DNA of 64,000 nt from SZUA-442 sp963759175 (GCA_963759175.1 CAVWXP010000009.1:1-64000); one strand, 5' to 3'; positions 11,307-20,860 are shown, counted from the first letter of the stretch. Program-made: numbers and translations. Notes: generated by a model from the letters alone, not told the origin.

Positions 11307-12386
11307 ATGGAAACGACGACGGTGGTGATCGTCACCTACCAATCCGCCGCGCTGATCCGCGATGTCCTCGAGGCATTGACATCGGATCCGGCAGGACCCG
11401 ATGAGGTGGTCGTTGTCGACAACGCCTCGACCGACGGGACCCCAGCCATCGTCGCCGAGTTCGATGTCCGGTGTATCAACCTCGATGAGAACATCGGGTT
11501 CGCTGCGGGGTGCCATGCCGGCGCCAACGCATCGCACGGCTCCACACTCGTGTTCCTCGGACATGATTCTGTTCCGGAGCAGGGTTGGCTCACACCGCTC
11601 GTCGATGCACTCGGGGAGGATCGCGTGGGCGCAGCGATGGCGACCCTCGTCGACGCTGACGACCCGCAGGTCTTCAATACGTCCGGTGGGCATCTGAACT
11701 ACGTGGGTCTCGCCTGGATCTCCGGGATGGGCGATCCCATTCCCGCCGACGAGCCCCCCGTCGTCGATGTGGCGTTTCCCTCCGGCTCGGCGATGGCGAT
11801 CCGGGCCGACACGTGGGAGGCGTTCGGTGGCTTCAGGCCCGAGCTGTTCATGTACCTCGAGGACGCCGACCTCGGGTGGCGCCTCCGCCTGGCGGGGCTT
11901 CGCGTCGTGCGCTCCTCACGATCGAGGGTCAGGCACCTATACGACTTCGAGCGGTCACCCTCGAAGATGTTCTACCTCGAACGGAACCGGTGGATCCTCC
12001 TCGGCACGAACTACCACCCGATGACCCTGGTGGCCCTCCTCCCCGCCCTCGCCACGGCGGAAATCGGGACCTGTGTCGTCGCTGCACGCGACAAGTGGCT
12101 CCCGCTCAAGTTCAAGGCAGCGATCTCTGCCATTGCCGGATGGCCGTCGTGGCGCTCGCAACGGGCCCTGACGGAGGCGAATCGCACCATCAGCGACGCC
12201 GCCATGCTCGCCACGATGGACACGGGGATCTCGACCGTCAGCCAGATCACGCCACCTCGCGGCTCGCACGTGGTGGATGCATTGCTCGGGGCCTACCTAC
12301 GCCTCGTCCTGCCCCTGCTTCGCCTCACCCGCAGTGGGGGGCGACCACTCAGCGGATCGGCCCGTGTGGAGCGCAACCGCCTCTGA
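11307..12386 (+). CDS. GT2-family glycosyltransferase (rhamnosyltransferase-like)
   Basis: Cytoplasmic GT-A glycosyltransferase of 359 residues. The N-terminal nucleotide-binding strand is TTVVIVTYQSAALIRDVL, with DEVVVVDNASTDGT next, and the acceptor-region motif VAFPSGSAMAIRADTW then FMYLEDADLGWRLRLAG, typical of the WbbL-like rhamnosyl branch. The C-terminal part is hydrophobic (PMTLVALLPALATAEIG) and probably membrane-associated. The ATG at 11307 follows the SpoIID stop by 16 nt. Its 3' end overlaps the convergent DUF2304 gene by 90 bp. Sugar specificity is not readable from sequence. Confidence 0.85.
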   Translation: METTTVVIVTYQSAALIRDVLEALTSDPAGPDEVVVVDNASTDGTPAIVAEFDVRCINLDENIGFAAGCHAGANASHGSTLVFLGHDSVPEQGWLTPLVDALGEDRVGAAMATLVDADDPQVFNTSGGHLNYVGLAWISGMGDPIPADEPPVVDVAFPSGSAMAIRADTWEAFGGFRPELFMYLEDADLGWRLRLAGLRVVRSSRSRVRHLYDFERSPSKMFYLERNRWILLGTNYHPMTLVALLPALATAEIGTCVVAARDKWLPLKFKAAISAIAGWPSWRSQRALTEANRTISDAAMLATMDTGISTVSQITPPRGSHVVDALLGAYLRLVLPLLRLTRSGGRPLSGSARVERNRL

Positions 12387-12683
12387 AAGGTCACGTACCT
12401 TCTCCTCGATCCGTGACAGCGCGATCGACAGCTGGAGCTGCACGGCGAGGATCACGAGAACAGCCAGCAGGAAGACGGTGGTCGTTCCCGATTGAATGCC
12501 GAGCGCGTCGGAGAGTCGGTCGAGGAGGGGACGGAACACGGCGAGCAGGACCATGCCGGCGGCGACGACCAGCCAGGTGATAGCGAATCGCTCCTTGAGC
12601 CGCTGTCGTCGCACGAGGACGAGGACGAGGACGAGCGCACCGATGGAGATGGCGATCGTCAGGGCGCTCACGGCGGGACTCAT
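12297..12683 (-). CDS. DUF2304 small membrane protein
   Basis: 128-residue protein with three hydrophobic helices (LTIAISIGALVLVLVLV, FAITWLVVAAGMVLLAVF, TTTVFLLAVLVILAVQLQLS) and a charged amphipathic C-terminal helix SRIEEKVRDLSEAVALH. This is the DUF2304 pattern; such genes commonly neighbour DPM1-like glycosyltransferases, as here. The ATG overlaps the upstream glycosyltransferase stop (ATGA). A partner or anchor for that enzyme is plausible but inferred. The last 90 bp overlap the convergent GT2 gene. Confidence 0.8.
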   Translation of the reverse strand: MSPAVSALTIAISIGALVLVLVLVRRQRLKERFAITWLVVAAGMVLLAVFRPLLDRLSDALGIQSGTTTVFLLAVLVILAVQLQLSIALSRIEEKVRDLSEAVALHTGRSAEWSPPTAGEAKQGQDEA

Positions 12684-13375
12684 CGACCCACCCTCTGCGG
12701 CTTCCCGGCGACGATGGCGACCGCCATGCGTGCCAGGTGGCCACCTGCGGCGATGCTCGACGTGGCATCACCCGATTCACGTTGTGCCATCGGCACGGGA
12801 ACCTGGGCGATCGTCGCGCCGTAGGCGTCGGCTTGCAGGATCGCCTCCACCGTGTCCCCGAGGTACTCCGCCGGGTAATGCTCCGCGAAGAAGCCCAGGA
12901 GCGGTTGGGAGATGACACGGAAGCCCGATGTGACATCGTCGAGTTCGACACCGACACGACGTGACATCCAGAAGGCGAGTGCCCGCATGGCGAGCCGACG
13001 ATGCCCTGCGGTGGCGTATCCACCCGCGAACCGGGACCCGATCACGAGATCGATGCCCCCGTCGGCGGCCCGAACCAGGTCCGGGATCGCTTCGGGGGGA
13101 TGCTGCAGGTCGCCGTCGACCTGGATCACGCGTCCGTATCCGTGCTCGACGGCAAAGCGGAACCCCGTACGCATGGCTCCGCCGACGCCGAGGTTGACCG
13201 GAAGCGACACCACCATCGCTCCTGAGGACCGAGCGCGATCTGCAGTGTCGTCGGTGGACGCATCGTCGACGACCAGCACCGGATAGCCGACATCGAGCAC
13301 CCGAGCGACGACGGTGGCGACGCTTGCTTGTTCGTCATGGGCGGGAACGACGACGAGGGTCGGTGGTGCGATCAT
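12680..13375 (-). CDS. DPM1-like GT2 polyprenyl-phosphate glycosyltransferase
   Basis: 231-residue GT-A enzyme resembling dolichyl/polyprenyl-phosphate mannosyl- or glucosyltransferases, which load a sugar on the lipid carrier at the inner membrane face. Motifs: TLVVVPAHDEQASVATVV, VLVVDDASTDDTADRA, metal-binding QVDGDLQHPPE, and DDVTSGFRVIS. No C-terminal membrane helices are present; the neighbouring DUF2304 protein may supply membrane association. Start ATG at 13375; the stop overlaps the DUF2304 start. Only 45 bp separate its start from the stop of the L,D-transpeptidase gene upstream. Confidence 0.85.
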   Translation of the reverse strand: MIAPPTLVVVPAHDEQASVATVVARVLDVGYPVLVVDDASTDDTADRARSSGAMVVSLPVNLGVGGAMRTGFRFAVEHGYGRVIQVDGDLQHPPEAIPDLVRAADGGIDLVIGSRFAGGYATAGHRRLAMRALAFWMSRRVGVELDDVTSGFRVISQPLLGFFAEHYPAEYLGDTVEAILQADAYGATIAQVPVPMAQRESGDATSSIAAGGHLARMAVAIVAGKPQRVGR

Positions 13376-13420
13376 CGTCGGTGACTGTACATGCCGGAAG
13401 CGGCGAGCAGGTGCTCGGGA

Positions 13421-14635
13421 TCAGGGGATGGCGTGCACGACGGTGCCGATGTCGGCCCATGCGAAGAGCGCCACGGCCTTGTGGTCCGCCTGACGCACAC
13501 ACCCGCCCGACCTCCACGTCCCAAGCTGGTCCTCCGTCTGCATCGGTTGACCGTTCGGATAGCGAGGAATGGAGTGGAAGCCGTATGCCCACCGGTTCCC
13601 CCAGGTGCCAGGGCGCACGAAACGGACCATGTGCTTCATCGTGATGCCGCCATAGGGAGCCCACGCGTTCACCGACTTGCTGTAAACGGTGTAGGTCCCG
13701 TTGTACGGGATGCCCTTCCGGCCGGAGACGAGATAGGTGTCCACGAGCCGTTCGTTGGCGTCGATCAACCACACACGCTGTTGTCCGTTGGAGTAGATGA
13801 TGCGCTTGCCACTACCGACGTCCGGATACGGCGGTGGTCGCGGAGGCGCCTCGTCGCCGCCCGGCAACGTCCCGAACGCACCTGCCACGGGCTTCATCGA
13901 CGGCGATCCGTACGGCATCGCCGCACGCCCGGGGACGGCGAACGCCGCGTCGGCATCCGAGAAGGTCGCCGCTGCGTCGACGCCACCGGACCACGAGCCT
14001 GCGACCACCCGTGCCTCGGCGGCAACGGCCACCGAACGGGATCCCAAAGGTGTCAGCCCATCGTTGATGTAGAGGCGACTCGACGACGGACGATGCATGT
14101 GCACCGTGTCGCGCCCGTCGCCGTCGAAGTCGCCCACGATCGGCACATCGCCGGGATTGCCGAGCGCGTAGGCCATGTCGGCACGCCCGAGACCTTCTCC
14201 ATCACGTCCCAGCGTGTTGACGATGTAGACCTTGCCCTGCGAGGGTCGGTACAACGAGACGCTGTCACAGCCGTCGCCATCGAAGTCGCCTGCGAGCGGG
14301 ATGTCGCCGGGATTCCCGAAGAAGAACTGGAGATCGGCGACTCCCTGCGAGTTCGCATTGCGCAGATACACGAAGCCATCCGCCCGGCGGTACAGACCGG
14401 CCGTGTCGATGCCGTCACAGTCCCAATCGCCGACGAATGGCTCGTCGGCGGGATTCCCGAAGTAGAACGACGTGGTCGTATCCGAGCCCGCGTCGTGGAG
14501 GTACCAGATGCCGGTCTCGGGATCGACGACGCCGACATCATCCGCGGCAAAGCCCGGAGCTGCACCCAGGACGATGATCGCCGCGACGCCCGCGAGCACG
14601 CTCAGCATCCATCTGGTCATCGATACGGTCCCCAT
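13421..14635 (-). CDS. Secreted L,D-transpeptidase-like protein with N-terminal propeller repeats
   Basis: Intact 404-residue secreted protein. Signal peptide MLSVLAGVAAIIVLGAAPGFA, then GIWYLHDAG and the FGNPGD/GDWDCDG repeat units up to about residue 230. The C-terminal YkuD-like domain starts near RIIYSNGQQRVWLID and carries WAYGFHSIPRYP and the catalytic motif SGGCVRQ (Cys379). L,D-transpeptidases make 3-3 peptidoglycan cross-links or attach proteins to the wall. Start ATG 14635 has a strong purine-rich ribosome site (GAGGGGGAATC). A GATCCG/CGGATC palindrome lies 20-41 bp upstream. As in the VanW protein, the repeats precede the catalytic domain. Confidence 0.82.
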   Translation of the reverse strand: MGTVSMTRWMLSVLAGVAAIIVLGAAPGFAADDVGVVDPETGIWYLHDAGSDTTTSFYFGNPADEPFVGDWDCDGIDTAGLYRRADGFVYLRNANSQGVADLQFFFGNPGDIPLAGDFDGDGCDSVSLYRPSQGKVYIVNTLGRDGEGLGRADMAYALGNPGDVPIVGDFDGDGRDTVHMHRPSSSRLYINDGLTPLGSRSVAVAAEARVVAGSWSGGVDAAATFSDADAAFAVPGRAAMPYGSPSMKPVAGAFGTLPGGDEAPPRPPPYPDVGSGKRIIYSNGQQRVWLIDANERLVDTYLVSGRKGIPYNGTYTVYSKSVNAWAPYGGITMKHMVRFVRPGTWGNRWAYGFHSIPRYPNGQPMQTEDQLGTWRSGGCVRQADHKAVALFAWADIGTVVHAIP

Positions 14636-14654
14636 GATTCCCCCTCACCCAGCC

Positions 14655-14676
14655 GATCCGTGCGGATCGCGATCCG
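14655..14676. promoter_or_regulatory. Overlapping GATCCG palindromes upstream of the L,D-transpeptidase gene
   Basis: GATCCG at 14655-14660, CGGATC at 14663-14668 and GATCCG at 14671-14676 alternate with 2-bp spacers, making two overlapping perfect inverted repeats; the core 14663-14676 is a 14-bp palindrome. It lies between the M23 gene stop and the L,D-transpeptidase start, so it could be an operator or a short transcriptional hairpin. Confidence 0.35.
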
Positions 14677-14701
14677 TGACATGATGGCACACCATCGCCG
14701 A

Positions 14702-16051
14702 TCAGCCCCTGCCCGCTGAGATGACATGCGGGTAGTCGCCCACCCAGGCATCCCAGTCGGCGTTGCCCGTTGCGTTGGTGAATCGGAGATAGATGCGCCC
14801 CGTGGAAGGTCGGTAGGCGGCGATGGTGTCGCGACCATCCCCCACCCAGTCACCCACGAGGAACTGGTCACCGATGTTGCCGAAGGAGAACTCGACGGAC
14901 GGCACCACGTCGGCGTTCGCATCGAGGAGCCTGATCATGCCCGTCGCCGGTCGGAAGAAGCCGATGGTGTCGACTCCGTCCCCGTCGAAGTCACCGACGA
15001 AGGGGACGTCGGTGCTCTCCGCCACATCGAAGTAGAAGTCTGCCGCACCGAGTCCTGCACCGTCCTCACCGAGCTCGTTGATGATGTAGACGCGTGCCTG
15101 GGAGGTACGCCACACCGACACGGAGTCGCGACCATCGCCGTCGAAGTCGCCGACGAGGGGAACGTCACCGGGATTGCCGAAGAAGAACTCGAGGTCGGCG
15201 ACTCCCTGGGTGTTGGTGTCGCGAACGTACACGAATCCGTCGGATTGCCGGTACAGGCCGGGCGTCTCGGTCCCGTCGCCGTCCCAGTCCCCCATGAACG
15301 GGTAGTCACCGGGATTGCCGTAGTAGAAGCTGTTCTTCGTCGTGGGCCACGCGAGTTCGTCCCAGATGTTCCATATCCCGCCGGGATCGACGGCCGTGAT
15401 GGTGTCGCAGGTTCCCGATGCGCACGGCGAGGCGACCGATGCCTGGCCGGGAGCAGCGATCCGGAGGGCACTGTCGGCATGGGGAGTCGGGTTGACGACG
15501 ATCCCGCCTGGCGCGTGGACCTCCCAGTGGAGGTGGGGAATCGTGCCCTCGGCATTGCCGCTGTCGCCCACCCAGCCGATCAGCTGCCCGGCGGTCACCG
15601 ACACGCCGGGGACGATGCCGTCGGCGATACCCCAGCCGAGGCCGTCATCGGTGCCGGGCGTGTCGTTGTCGAGGTGGATGTACCACGTCTCCCATCCACC
15701 GGCATGGTCGATGGCGATCGTGCAGCACCGATCGGGATTGAGGTCGTCGGGTGTCCACGACCAGTTCACATACCGCACGACGCCATCAGCAGCTGCGACG
15801 ACGGGAACTCCCTTGACCCCGTACGTACCGATGTCCACACCGTGATGGCTACGGGAACAGCCGCTCCCCCGGCATGCACCGAACGTGTCCGAGTAGGCGA
15901 AGTCGACCCCGTCCTGGCCGACGACGGGGAACACCCATTGTGGCGGTTCGGGGTCAGCCGGGTACGCAGGCGTTGCGAAGACGACGAGGGACGTGAGGAC
16001 CGCAACGACGAGAAGCAGACTCGTCGCCCGGCGCGGGGACAGGACACTCAT
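14702..16051 (-). CDS. Secreted M23 (LytM) metallopeptidase with C-terminal propeller repeats
   Basis: Intact 449-residue secreted peptidoglycan endopeptidase candidate. Signal peptide SLLLVVAVLTSLVVFATPAYA-like, then the LytM domain with zinc ligands in SHHGVDIGTYG (His, Asp) and IPHLHWEVHAPGG (HxH). Both motifs are intact, so the enzyme may be active. From about residue 228 the repeat module follows: half unit GGIWNIWDE, four FGNPGD/GDWDGDG-type units, and a closing half unit ending DYPHVISAGRG. The ATG at 16051 faces the start of the broken YfhO-like gene across about 160 bp, so promoters for both directions should lie at 16052-16209. Confidence 0.87.
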   Translation of the reverse strand: MSVLSPRRATSLLLVVAVLTSLVVFATPAYPADPEPPQWVFPVVGQDGVDFAYSDTFGACRGSGCSRSHHGVDIGTYGVKGVPVVAAADGVVRYVNWSWTPDDLNPDRCCTIAIDHAGGWETWYIHLDNDTPGTDDGLGWGIADGIVPGVSVTAGQLIGWVGDSGNAEGTIPHLHWEVHAPGGIVVNPTPHADSALRIAAPGQASVASPCASGTCDTITAVDPGGIWNIWDELAWPTTKNSFYYGNPGDYPFMGDWDGDGTETPGLYRQSDGFVYVRDTNTQGVADLEFFFGNPGDVPLVGDFDGDGRDSVSVWRTSQARVYIINELGEDGAGLGAADFYFDVAESTDVPFVGDFDGDGVDTIGFFRPATGMIRLLDANADVVPSVEFSFGNIGDQFLVGDWVGDGRDTIAAYRPSTGRIYLRFTNATGNADWDAWVGDYPHVISAGRG

Positions 16052-16209
16052 GTGATCGATATCGGCACGCGGGGACCATTTCTTGATGGGTCGATCGGAC
16101 TAGTCCGTCGGCGCGTCGACCCGGATCGGGAACCGGAAAGGCTATCGCGGTGGCGATAGACTGCCGAGCCGGCGGGAACGGGCCCGTCCGTCGACCCCGG
16201 AAAGGATGC

Positions 16210-18933
16210 GTGAGGCACGTGACGCGCTTCCGATGGGTCATGGCGATCCTGACGATCACCGTCGTGGGCATCCTGGCCCCATCACTCGCCGGTGCCAGGG
16301 TGTTCCTGGGAACGGACCTGCTCGAGGCGTTCTCCCCGTGGTCGACGGAGGCGCCCGACGATGTCGACATCACGAATCCCCTGATCGGGGACACGGTCGA
16401 CGCGCAACTGAGGGTGCTGATGTCCGACCGCCTGCGCTCGGGCGACATCACCCCGCTCTGGGACGGCCACGTGCACGGCGGCCAGCCCGCGGCATCGGTT
16501 CCGACCCACTCCCTGTACTCGCCGCTCAACATCGGGAGCTGGATACTGCCTGCGTGGTATGCGCCCGTCGTCGCAAAGCTCCTCGAACTCGCTGCGCCGC
16601 GATCGGCTTCACGTTCCTGTTCCTCCGAGGCGATCGGCCTGTCTCGATTCGTGCAGTGCCCTCGCCGGACTCGTCTTCGCCTTCTCCGGCTTCCAGGTGG
16701 TGTGGACGAACTGGCGCCAGTCACACATCGGGGCGCTCATCCCCGGTCTCTTCTGGGCGATCGAGTACACACTCGCGAAGCGCAGGGCGGTCGTTCCATC
16801 ATCCCACTCGCCGGGCGTCGTCGCCGTGATGTGGCTCGAAGGGATTCCCATCGGTGACCGTGTACGCCCTTGCCTTCGCTGGGGCCTACGCCCTCGTGCG
16901 GATCCTGACACGACCGCGTCGCTGCGGACGGCGTTCTCGGATACGCCGGGTCACGCTCGGTGGCGTCGCTGGCGGGGACGGCGATCGCCGCTTTCCAGCT
17001 CATACCGTTTGCTTATTGGGTCACGGGGAATCGAGACAGCAACCCGCACCCAGGAGCCGAACTGGTACCTGGCACGACGGACACTCGCAACCTTGGCCGT
17101 GCCCGAACGCGTTCGGATCCCCGATCGATGGTACTTCGGCCCGCCGAGTACCTGATCTACGGACCCGTCAACTACGTCGAGATCCAGGCGTTCCTCGGCA
17201 TCGCCGCCCTCGGTCTCATTGCGGTGGCCGCCGTCTACGGTCGTCGTATCGTCGGGACCCGCATCATTGCGTACCTGTGGGCGTCCATTGCATCGATCGC
17301 CGTCGTCATGTACGCAGCCAGCCCTCTGCTCGACCTCGTGCACTCCCTGCCCCTCATCGGCACGAACCACATCGGAAGGATGCGATCGGTACTTTCTGTT
17401 CCTCCTTGCCGTCATCGTCGGCATCGGAGCCGAGGCGCTGATCCGCCGACTTCCGTCCCGGAGCAGTCGTGACGCCAGCGCGCTAGGGCTCGCAGCGGCC
17501 AGCGTCGTCATCGTCGCCATCATCGGTTGGGGCCTATCAAGGCTGCCGAGATGGCAAGCGAAGCCGACCGAACTGACTACTTCCGCGGCGAGGTGGGCGG
17601 TCGCGGTCATCGTTGCCATCGTCGTTGTGGCTTCGTGGTCGCCGCGCACGGCGCTGGCCGTCTCGCGTGCATCGGCACTGTGGATACTCCCCGTGGTGGC
17701 AGCGATCGAGATCGCACTGTTTGCTTTGCCGTTCTGGCCCCAGGTCCACCGCGACACAGTTCTACCCGACAACCGTGACCCACGAGTTCCTCCTCGACCA
17801 ATCTCGAGGGTGAACGTGTGGCCGCGACCGATATCGCCCTCTACCCGTCGACGACGACCTTCTACGGCATCAGATCGGTGACCGGGCATGCGTTCGCGCC
17901 GACAACGTGGAAAGAAGCCCTGGTAGCCGTCGATCCGGACGCATTTCGATTCTCCGAGACGTTCACGACGCTCCGCACGTCACCCGAGATCGCACGCTCC
18001 CCGATGCTCGACAGGCTCGGCGCTCGCTACTTCGTGGCACCCGCCCGGCGTCCCACTCCTCGGGACCGAACGCCGCTCCGTCGGCGCACTGCCGGAAGTC
18101 ATCGATTCCGGGCCGAACGCTGCAGTACCCGATCACGGCCGCCCCGGCCGCTGGCGTGGCGATTCCCCTGCCGACCGGCCACGATCCCGGTGCCGGCACA
18201 TCGCTCGTCACCATCGAGGTCATCGACGATGCCGGGAGCGTCCTCTCGGCGGCGACACGGAGGATCCCCGAACCCCTCGGTCCCACCGAGCTCCTCATCG
18301 GTGTTCCCACCACCGATGGCGGAGCGACGATCCGGATCGCTTTCGCCGGCGATGTCAGGCTTGGCGTGGAGGGCCGACCGCTCGACCTGGTGACGGCCTT
18401 CCCCGATCTCCCGGTCGTGTTCGGGGGATCGACGACGATCTACGAGCGTCGCAACGCCCTCGAACGCATCCGATGGGCCTCGACATCGATCGACGAGGCA
18501 GATCCCGCCGAGCGACTTGGACTGTTCGATGTCCGACCTCGATCCGACGACGGTGGTGTTGTCGGCACCGTCGATGTCCGGCGAGGGCGGGGAGGGATCG
18601 ATCGACGTGGTGGTCGACGAAGCGCGGGACTCCATCGTCCTCGATGTGTCCGCAGACGGTCCGGGGTACGTGGTCGTCGCCGACTCGCTCCAGGTCGGCT
18701 GGTCCGCGACCGATCGATGGGGCGTCGGTCGACCTGCTCGAGGCCGACCATGTGGGTGTCGGCGGTCGCCATGCCGGCGGGGAACCCATCGGGTGGTGCT
18801 GAGCGCAGATCCGGACGGATGGAATGTCGGTCTGGTGGTGTCGGCCGTCTCGGGTGCCGTGTTGGTTGCGATCATCGGCATAGCCATCCTGCGACGCAGG
18901 GCCGGGGCCGTGCCTAGCCGGGATGCGCCGTGA
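16210..18933 (+). pseudogene. YfhO-family membrane glycosyltransferase-like protein, multiply frameshifted
   Basis: Near full-length relative of the intact YfhO-type protein at 61071-63824, spread over all three frames by about nine length changes. Shared landmarks in order: FLGTDLLEAFSPW near the start, NPLIGDTVDAQ, LAGLVFAFSGFQVVWTNW, a block around YGPVNYVEIQAFLGIAAL, LALYPSTT-type sequence, ERIRWAS, and a final membrane helix VSAVSGAVLVAIIGIAILRRR. The intact relative holds 13 or more membrane segments and a long extracytoplasmic C-terminal part. The GTG at 16210 follows AAAGGA. No large deletion is visible. Either a young pseudogene or poor sequence; the intact paralogue makes loss tolerable. 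The 3' end overlaps the convergent subtilisin gene by 20 bp. Confidence 0.7.
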
Positions 18934-20827
18934 TGACCCATGGGTAGGTGCCTATCCAGGCGTCCCAGTCGGCTGTGCCCGCAGCATTGTCCAAACTGAC
19001 ATACAGGCGACCCGACGACGGCCGATACACCGCCACCGTGTCATCCCCATCACCATCCCAATCCCCCGCCAGGATCTGATCCCCCGGATTCCCATAGAAG
19101 AACGCCAGATCCGCATTCCCCGTCGACAACGAGTTCCGGAAATACACAAACCCCGTCGACTCCCGATACAACCCCACCGTATCGACCCCATCACCATCGA
19201 AATCACCCACGAACGGCACATCACCCGGATTCCCGAACTCGAACGAAAACTCCGCAGCACCCAAACCGCCACCATCGGCACCCAACTCGTTGATCACATA
19301 CACCCGAGCCTGGGACGCACGCCAAATCGACACCGAATCCCGACCATCACCATCGAAATCACCCACCAACGGCACATCACCCGGATTCCCGAAGAAGAAC
19401 TCCACATCCGCAACACCCTGGGTATTCGAGTCCCTCACATACACGAACCCATCCGACTGGCGATACAACCCCGGCGTCGCCACCCCATCACCATCCCAAT
19501 CCCCCATGAACGGCACATCACCCGGATTCCCGAAATAGAACTCATTCACCCCCGGAGACGCCACCAACGCATCCCACACACCCCACTCACCACCCGCATC
19601 CACCCGAGCCACCACATCACACACCCCACCAACCGGACACGGAGGCGGAGGCGGCGGGGCCGGAGCGATGAACTCCACGGCTGCGGCGAGATCGAGCACA
19701 CCCCAGCCCGAGACCGTGTCGTAACCCGTCGGCCCGATGTCGCGGGCGGAGGAGCGGATGGCGAACGCGACGTCCGACGCGGAAAGACCGGGGTCGATCG
19801 CCCACAGGAGTGCTGCGGCTCCCGACACGTGGGGTGCGGCCATCGATGTCCCTTCGCCGACCCCGTACCCGAAGACGCCGAACGATGTCGTCTCCTGGAG
19901 GATCCCGGCGCCCGGAGCGACGAGGTCGAGCGCCGAGCCCCCATTCGAACCGACCCCCGGCACCGGATTCCAGACACTGTCCGACGCGTCCATGGCACCG
20001 ACAGCGAGGACATCGGGATGATTCGCGGGGTAGGACACGAACGACGATGCTGCGTTGCCGGACGATGCGACGACGAGGACGCCGGCCGTCGCTGCTCGCG
20101 CCAACGCGGCGTCGACGAGCAGATCCGAGCAACTCGGCCATGGCTCGGTGCACGGGGCACCGAGCGACAGGTTGATCACGTCCGCGCCGTGTTCGACGGC
20201 CCAGTCGATCCCGCGTCGCAGGTCACTGCTCGTTCCGACGCCGAGGGCATCGAGCACCATGACCGGCATGAGCGATGCTCCGGGGGCGATGCCTGCAACG
20301 CCGATGCCGTTGTCCGTGCACTGGGCGACCGTACCCGCCACGTGCGTGCCGTGACCGAATGGTGCCTCGATGTTGAGCGGCGGCAGGGTGGTTGTGTTGC
20401 GCTGTGCGTCGTAGGGGTGCACGATCGGTCCGCAGAATCCATCGCTTCCGCCGAAGTTGATCGGGCTGTCGACGACGGCGACCACGATTCCTGATCCCGT
20501 GGTGCGCGCCCACGCCGATCCCAATCCGATCCGGTCGAGGTTCCATTGGTCCGCGGCGAGGGGATCCGACGATGGCCAGGTCGATGTGGCGTGGGACGTG
20601 TAGACACGTTCGAGGCGGTAGCCGCGCATGGGCTCGGCGACGATCATCCGATCGAGCGTCGGACCCGCATCGTGGCGATCGACCTCTACGACGACCGCAC
20701 CACCGATATCGGTGATGATCCCGAACGGGGGTTCCTCTTCGGCCCGAGCCCCAGGAGCCCCTCCCCACCAGGACATGCCGACGGCGACGAGGGCGACGAG
20801 GAGGCGGGACGGGATCACACGGGGCAT
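18914..20827 (-). CDS. Secreted subtilisin-like serine protease (S8) with C-terminal propeller cassette
   Basis: Intact 637-residue secreted protease. Signal peptide LLVALVAVGMSWWGGAPGARA, a short propeptide region, then the S8 domain with the full triad: Asp in IVVAVVDSPINF, His in GHGTHVAGT, Ser in GTSMAAPHVSG; oxyanion Asn in VASSGNAAS. The catalytic domain ends near residue 390. A proline bridge PAPPPPPPCPVGG leads into the repeat module of four full units and split ends. The last 700 bp are one of three nearly identical DNA cassettes. The ATG at 20827 lies 6 nt after TAGTCT, so it may be leaderless. It is the last gene of a same-strand series GH26-CAP-S8. Confidence 0.9.
   Translation of the reverse strand: MPRVIPSRLLVALVAVGMSWWGGAPGARAEEEPPFGIITDIGGAVVVEVDRHDAGPTLDRMIVAEPMRGYRLERVYTSHATSTWPSSDPLAADQWNLDRIGLGSAWARTTGSGIVVAVVDSPINFGGSDGFCGPIVHPYDAQRNTTTLPPLNIEAPFGHGTHVAGTVAQCTDNGIGVAGIAPGASLMPVMVLDALGVGTSSDLRRGIDWAVEHGADVINLSLGAPCTEPWPSCSDLLVDAALARAATAGVLVVASSGNAASSFVSYPANHPDVLAVGAMDASDSVWNPVPGVGSNGGSALDLVAPGAGILQETTSFGVFGYGVGEGTSMAAPHVSGAAALLWAIDPGLSASDVAFAIRSSARDIGPTGYDTVSGWGVLDLAAAVEFIAPAPPPPPPCPVGGVCDVVARVDAGGEWGVWDALVASPGVNEFYFGNPGDVPFMGDWDGDGVATPGLYRQSDGFVYVRDSNTQGVADVEFFFGNPGDVPLVGDFDGDGRDSVSIWRASQARVYVINELGADGGGLGAAEFSFEFGNPGDVPFVGDFDGDGVDTVGLYRESTGFVYFRNSLSTGNADLAFFYGNPGDQILAGDWDGDGDDTVAVYRPSSGRLYVSLDNAAGTADWDAWIGTYPWVITAHPG
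18938..19655 (-). repeat. Propeller cassette A1 (S8 gene)
   Basis: About 720 bp encoding the linker and all repeat units of the S8 protein. It matches cassette A3 (22117-22851) almost base for base, including the linker coding for CPVGGVCDVVARVDAGG, and matches A2 (20861-21483) over the four repeat units. Coding-strand codons favour G/T third positions (GAT, GGT, TAT), unlike adjacent genes. Confidence 0.85.
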
Positions 20828-20833
20828 CCGGTG

Positions 20834-20839
20834 AGACTA
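20834..20839 (-). promoter_or_regulatory. Putative leaderless -10 box (TAGTCT) of the S8 gene
   Basis: TAGTCT on the minus strand ends 6 nt before the ATG at 20827 and matches the actinobacterial TAnnnT -10 pattern. It sits inside a wider inverted repeat GGTGAGA/TCTCACC (20830-20836 and 20870-20876). No good -35 is seen. Confidence 0.35.
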
Positions 20840-20860
20840 GGAACCCGCCAGCGATGCTCC

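Noticed and set aside
16210..18933. Programmed frameshifting in the YfhO-like gene
   Set aside because: Too many breaks in different directions, no slippery site with downstream structure recognised, and the paralogue needs none.
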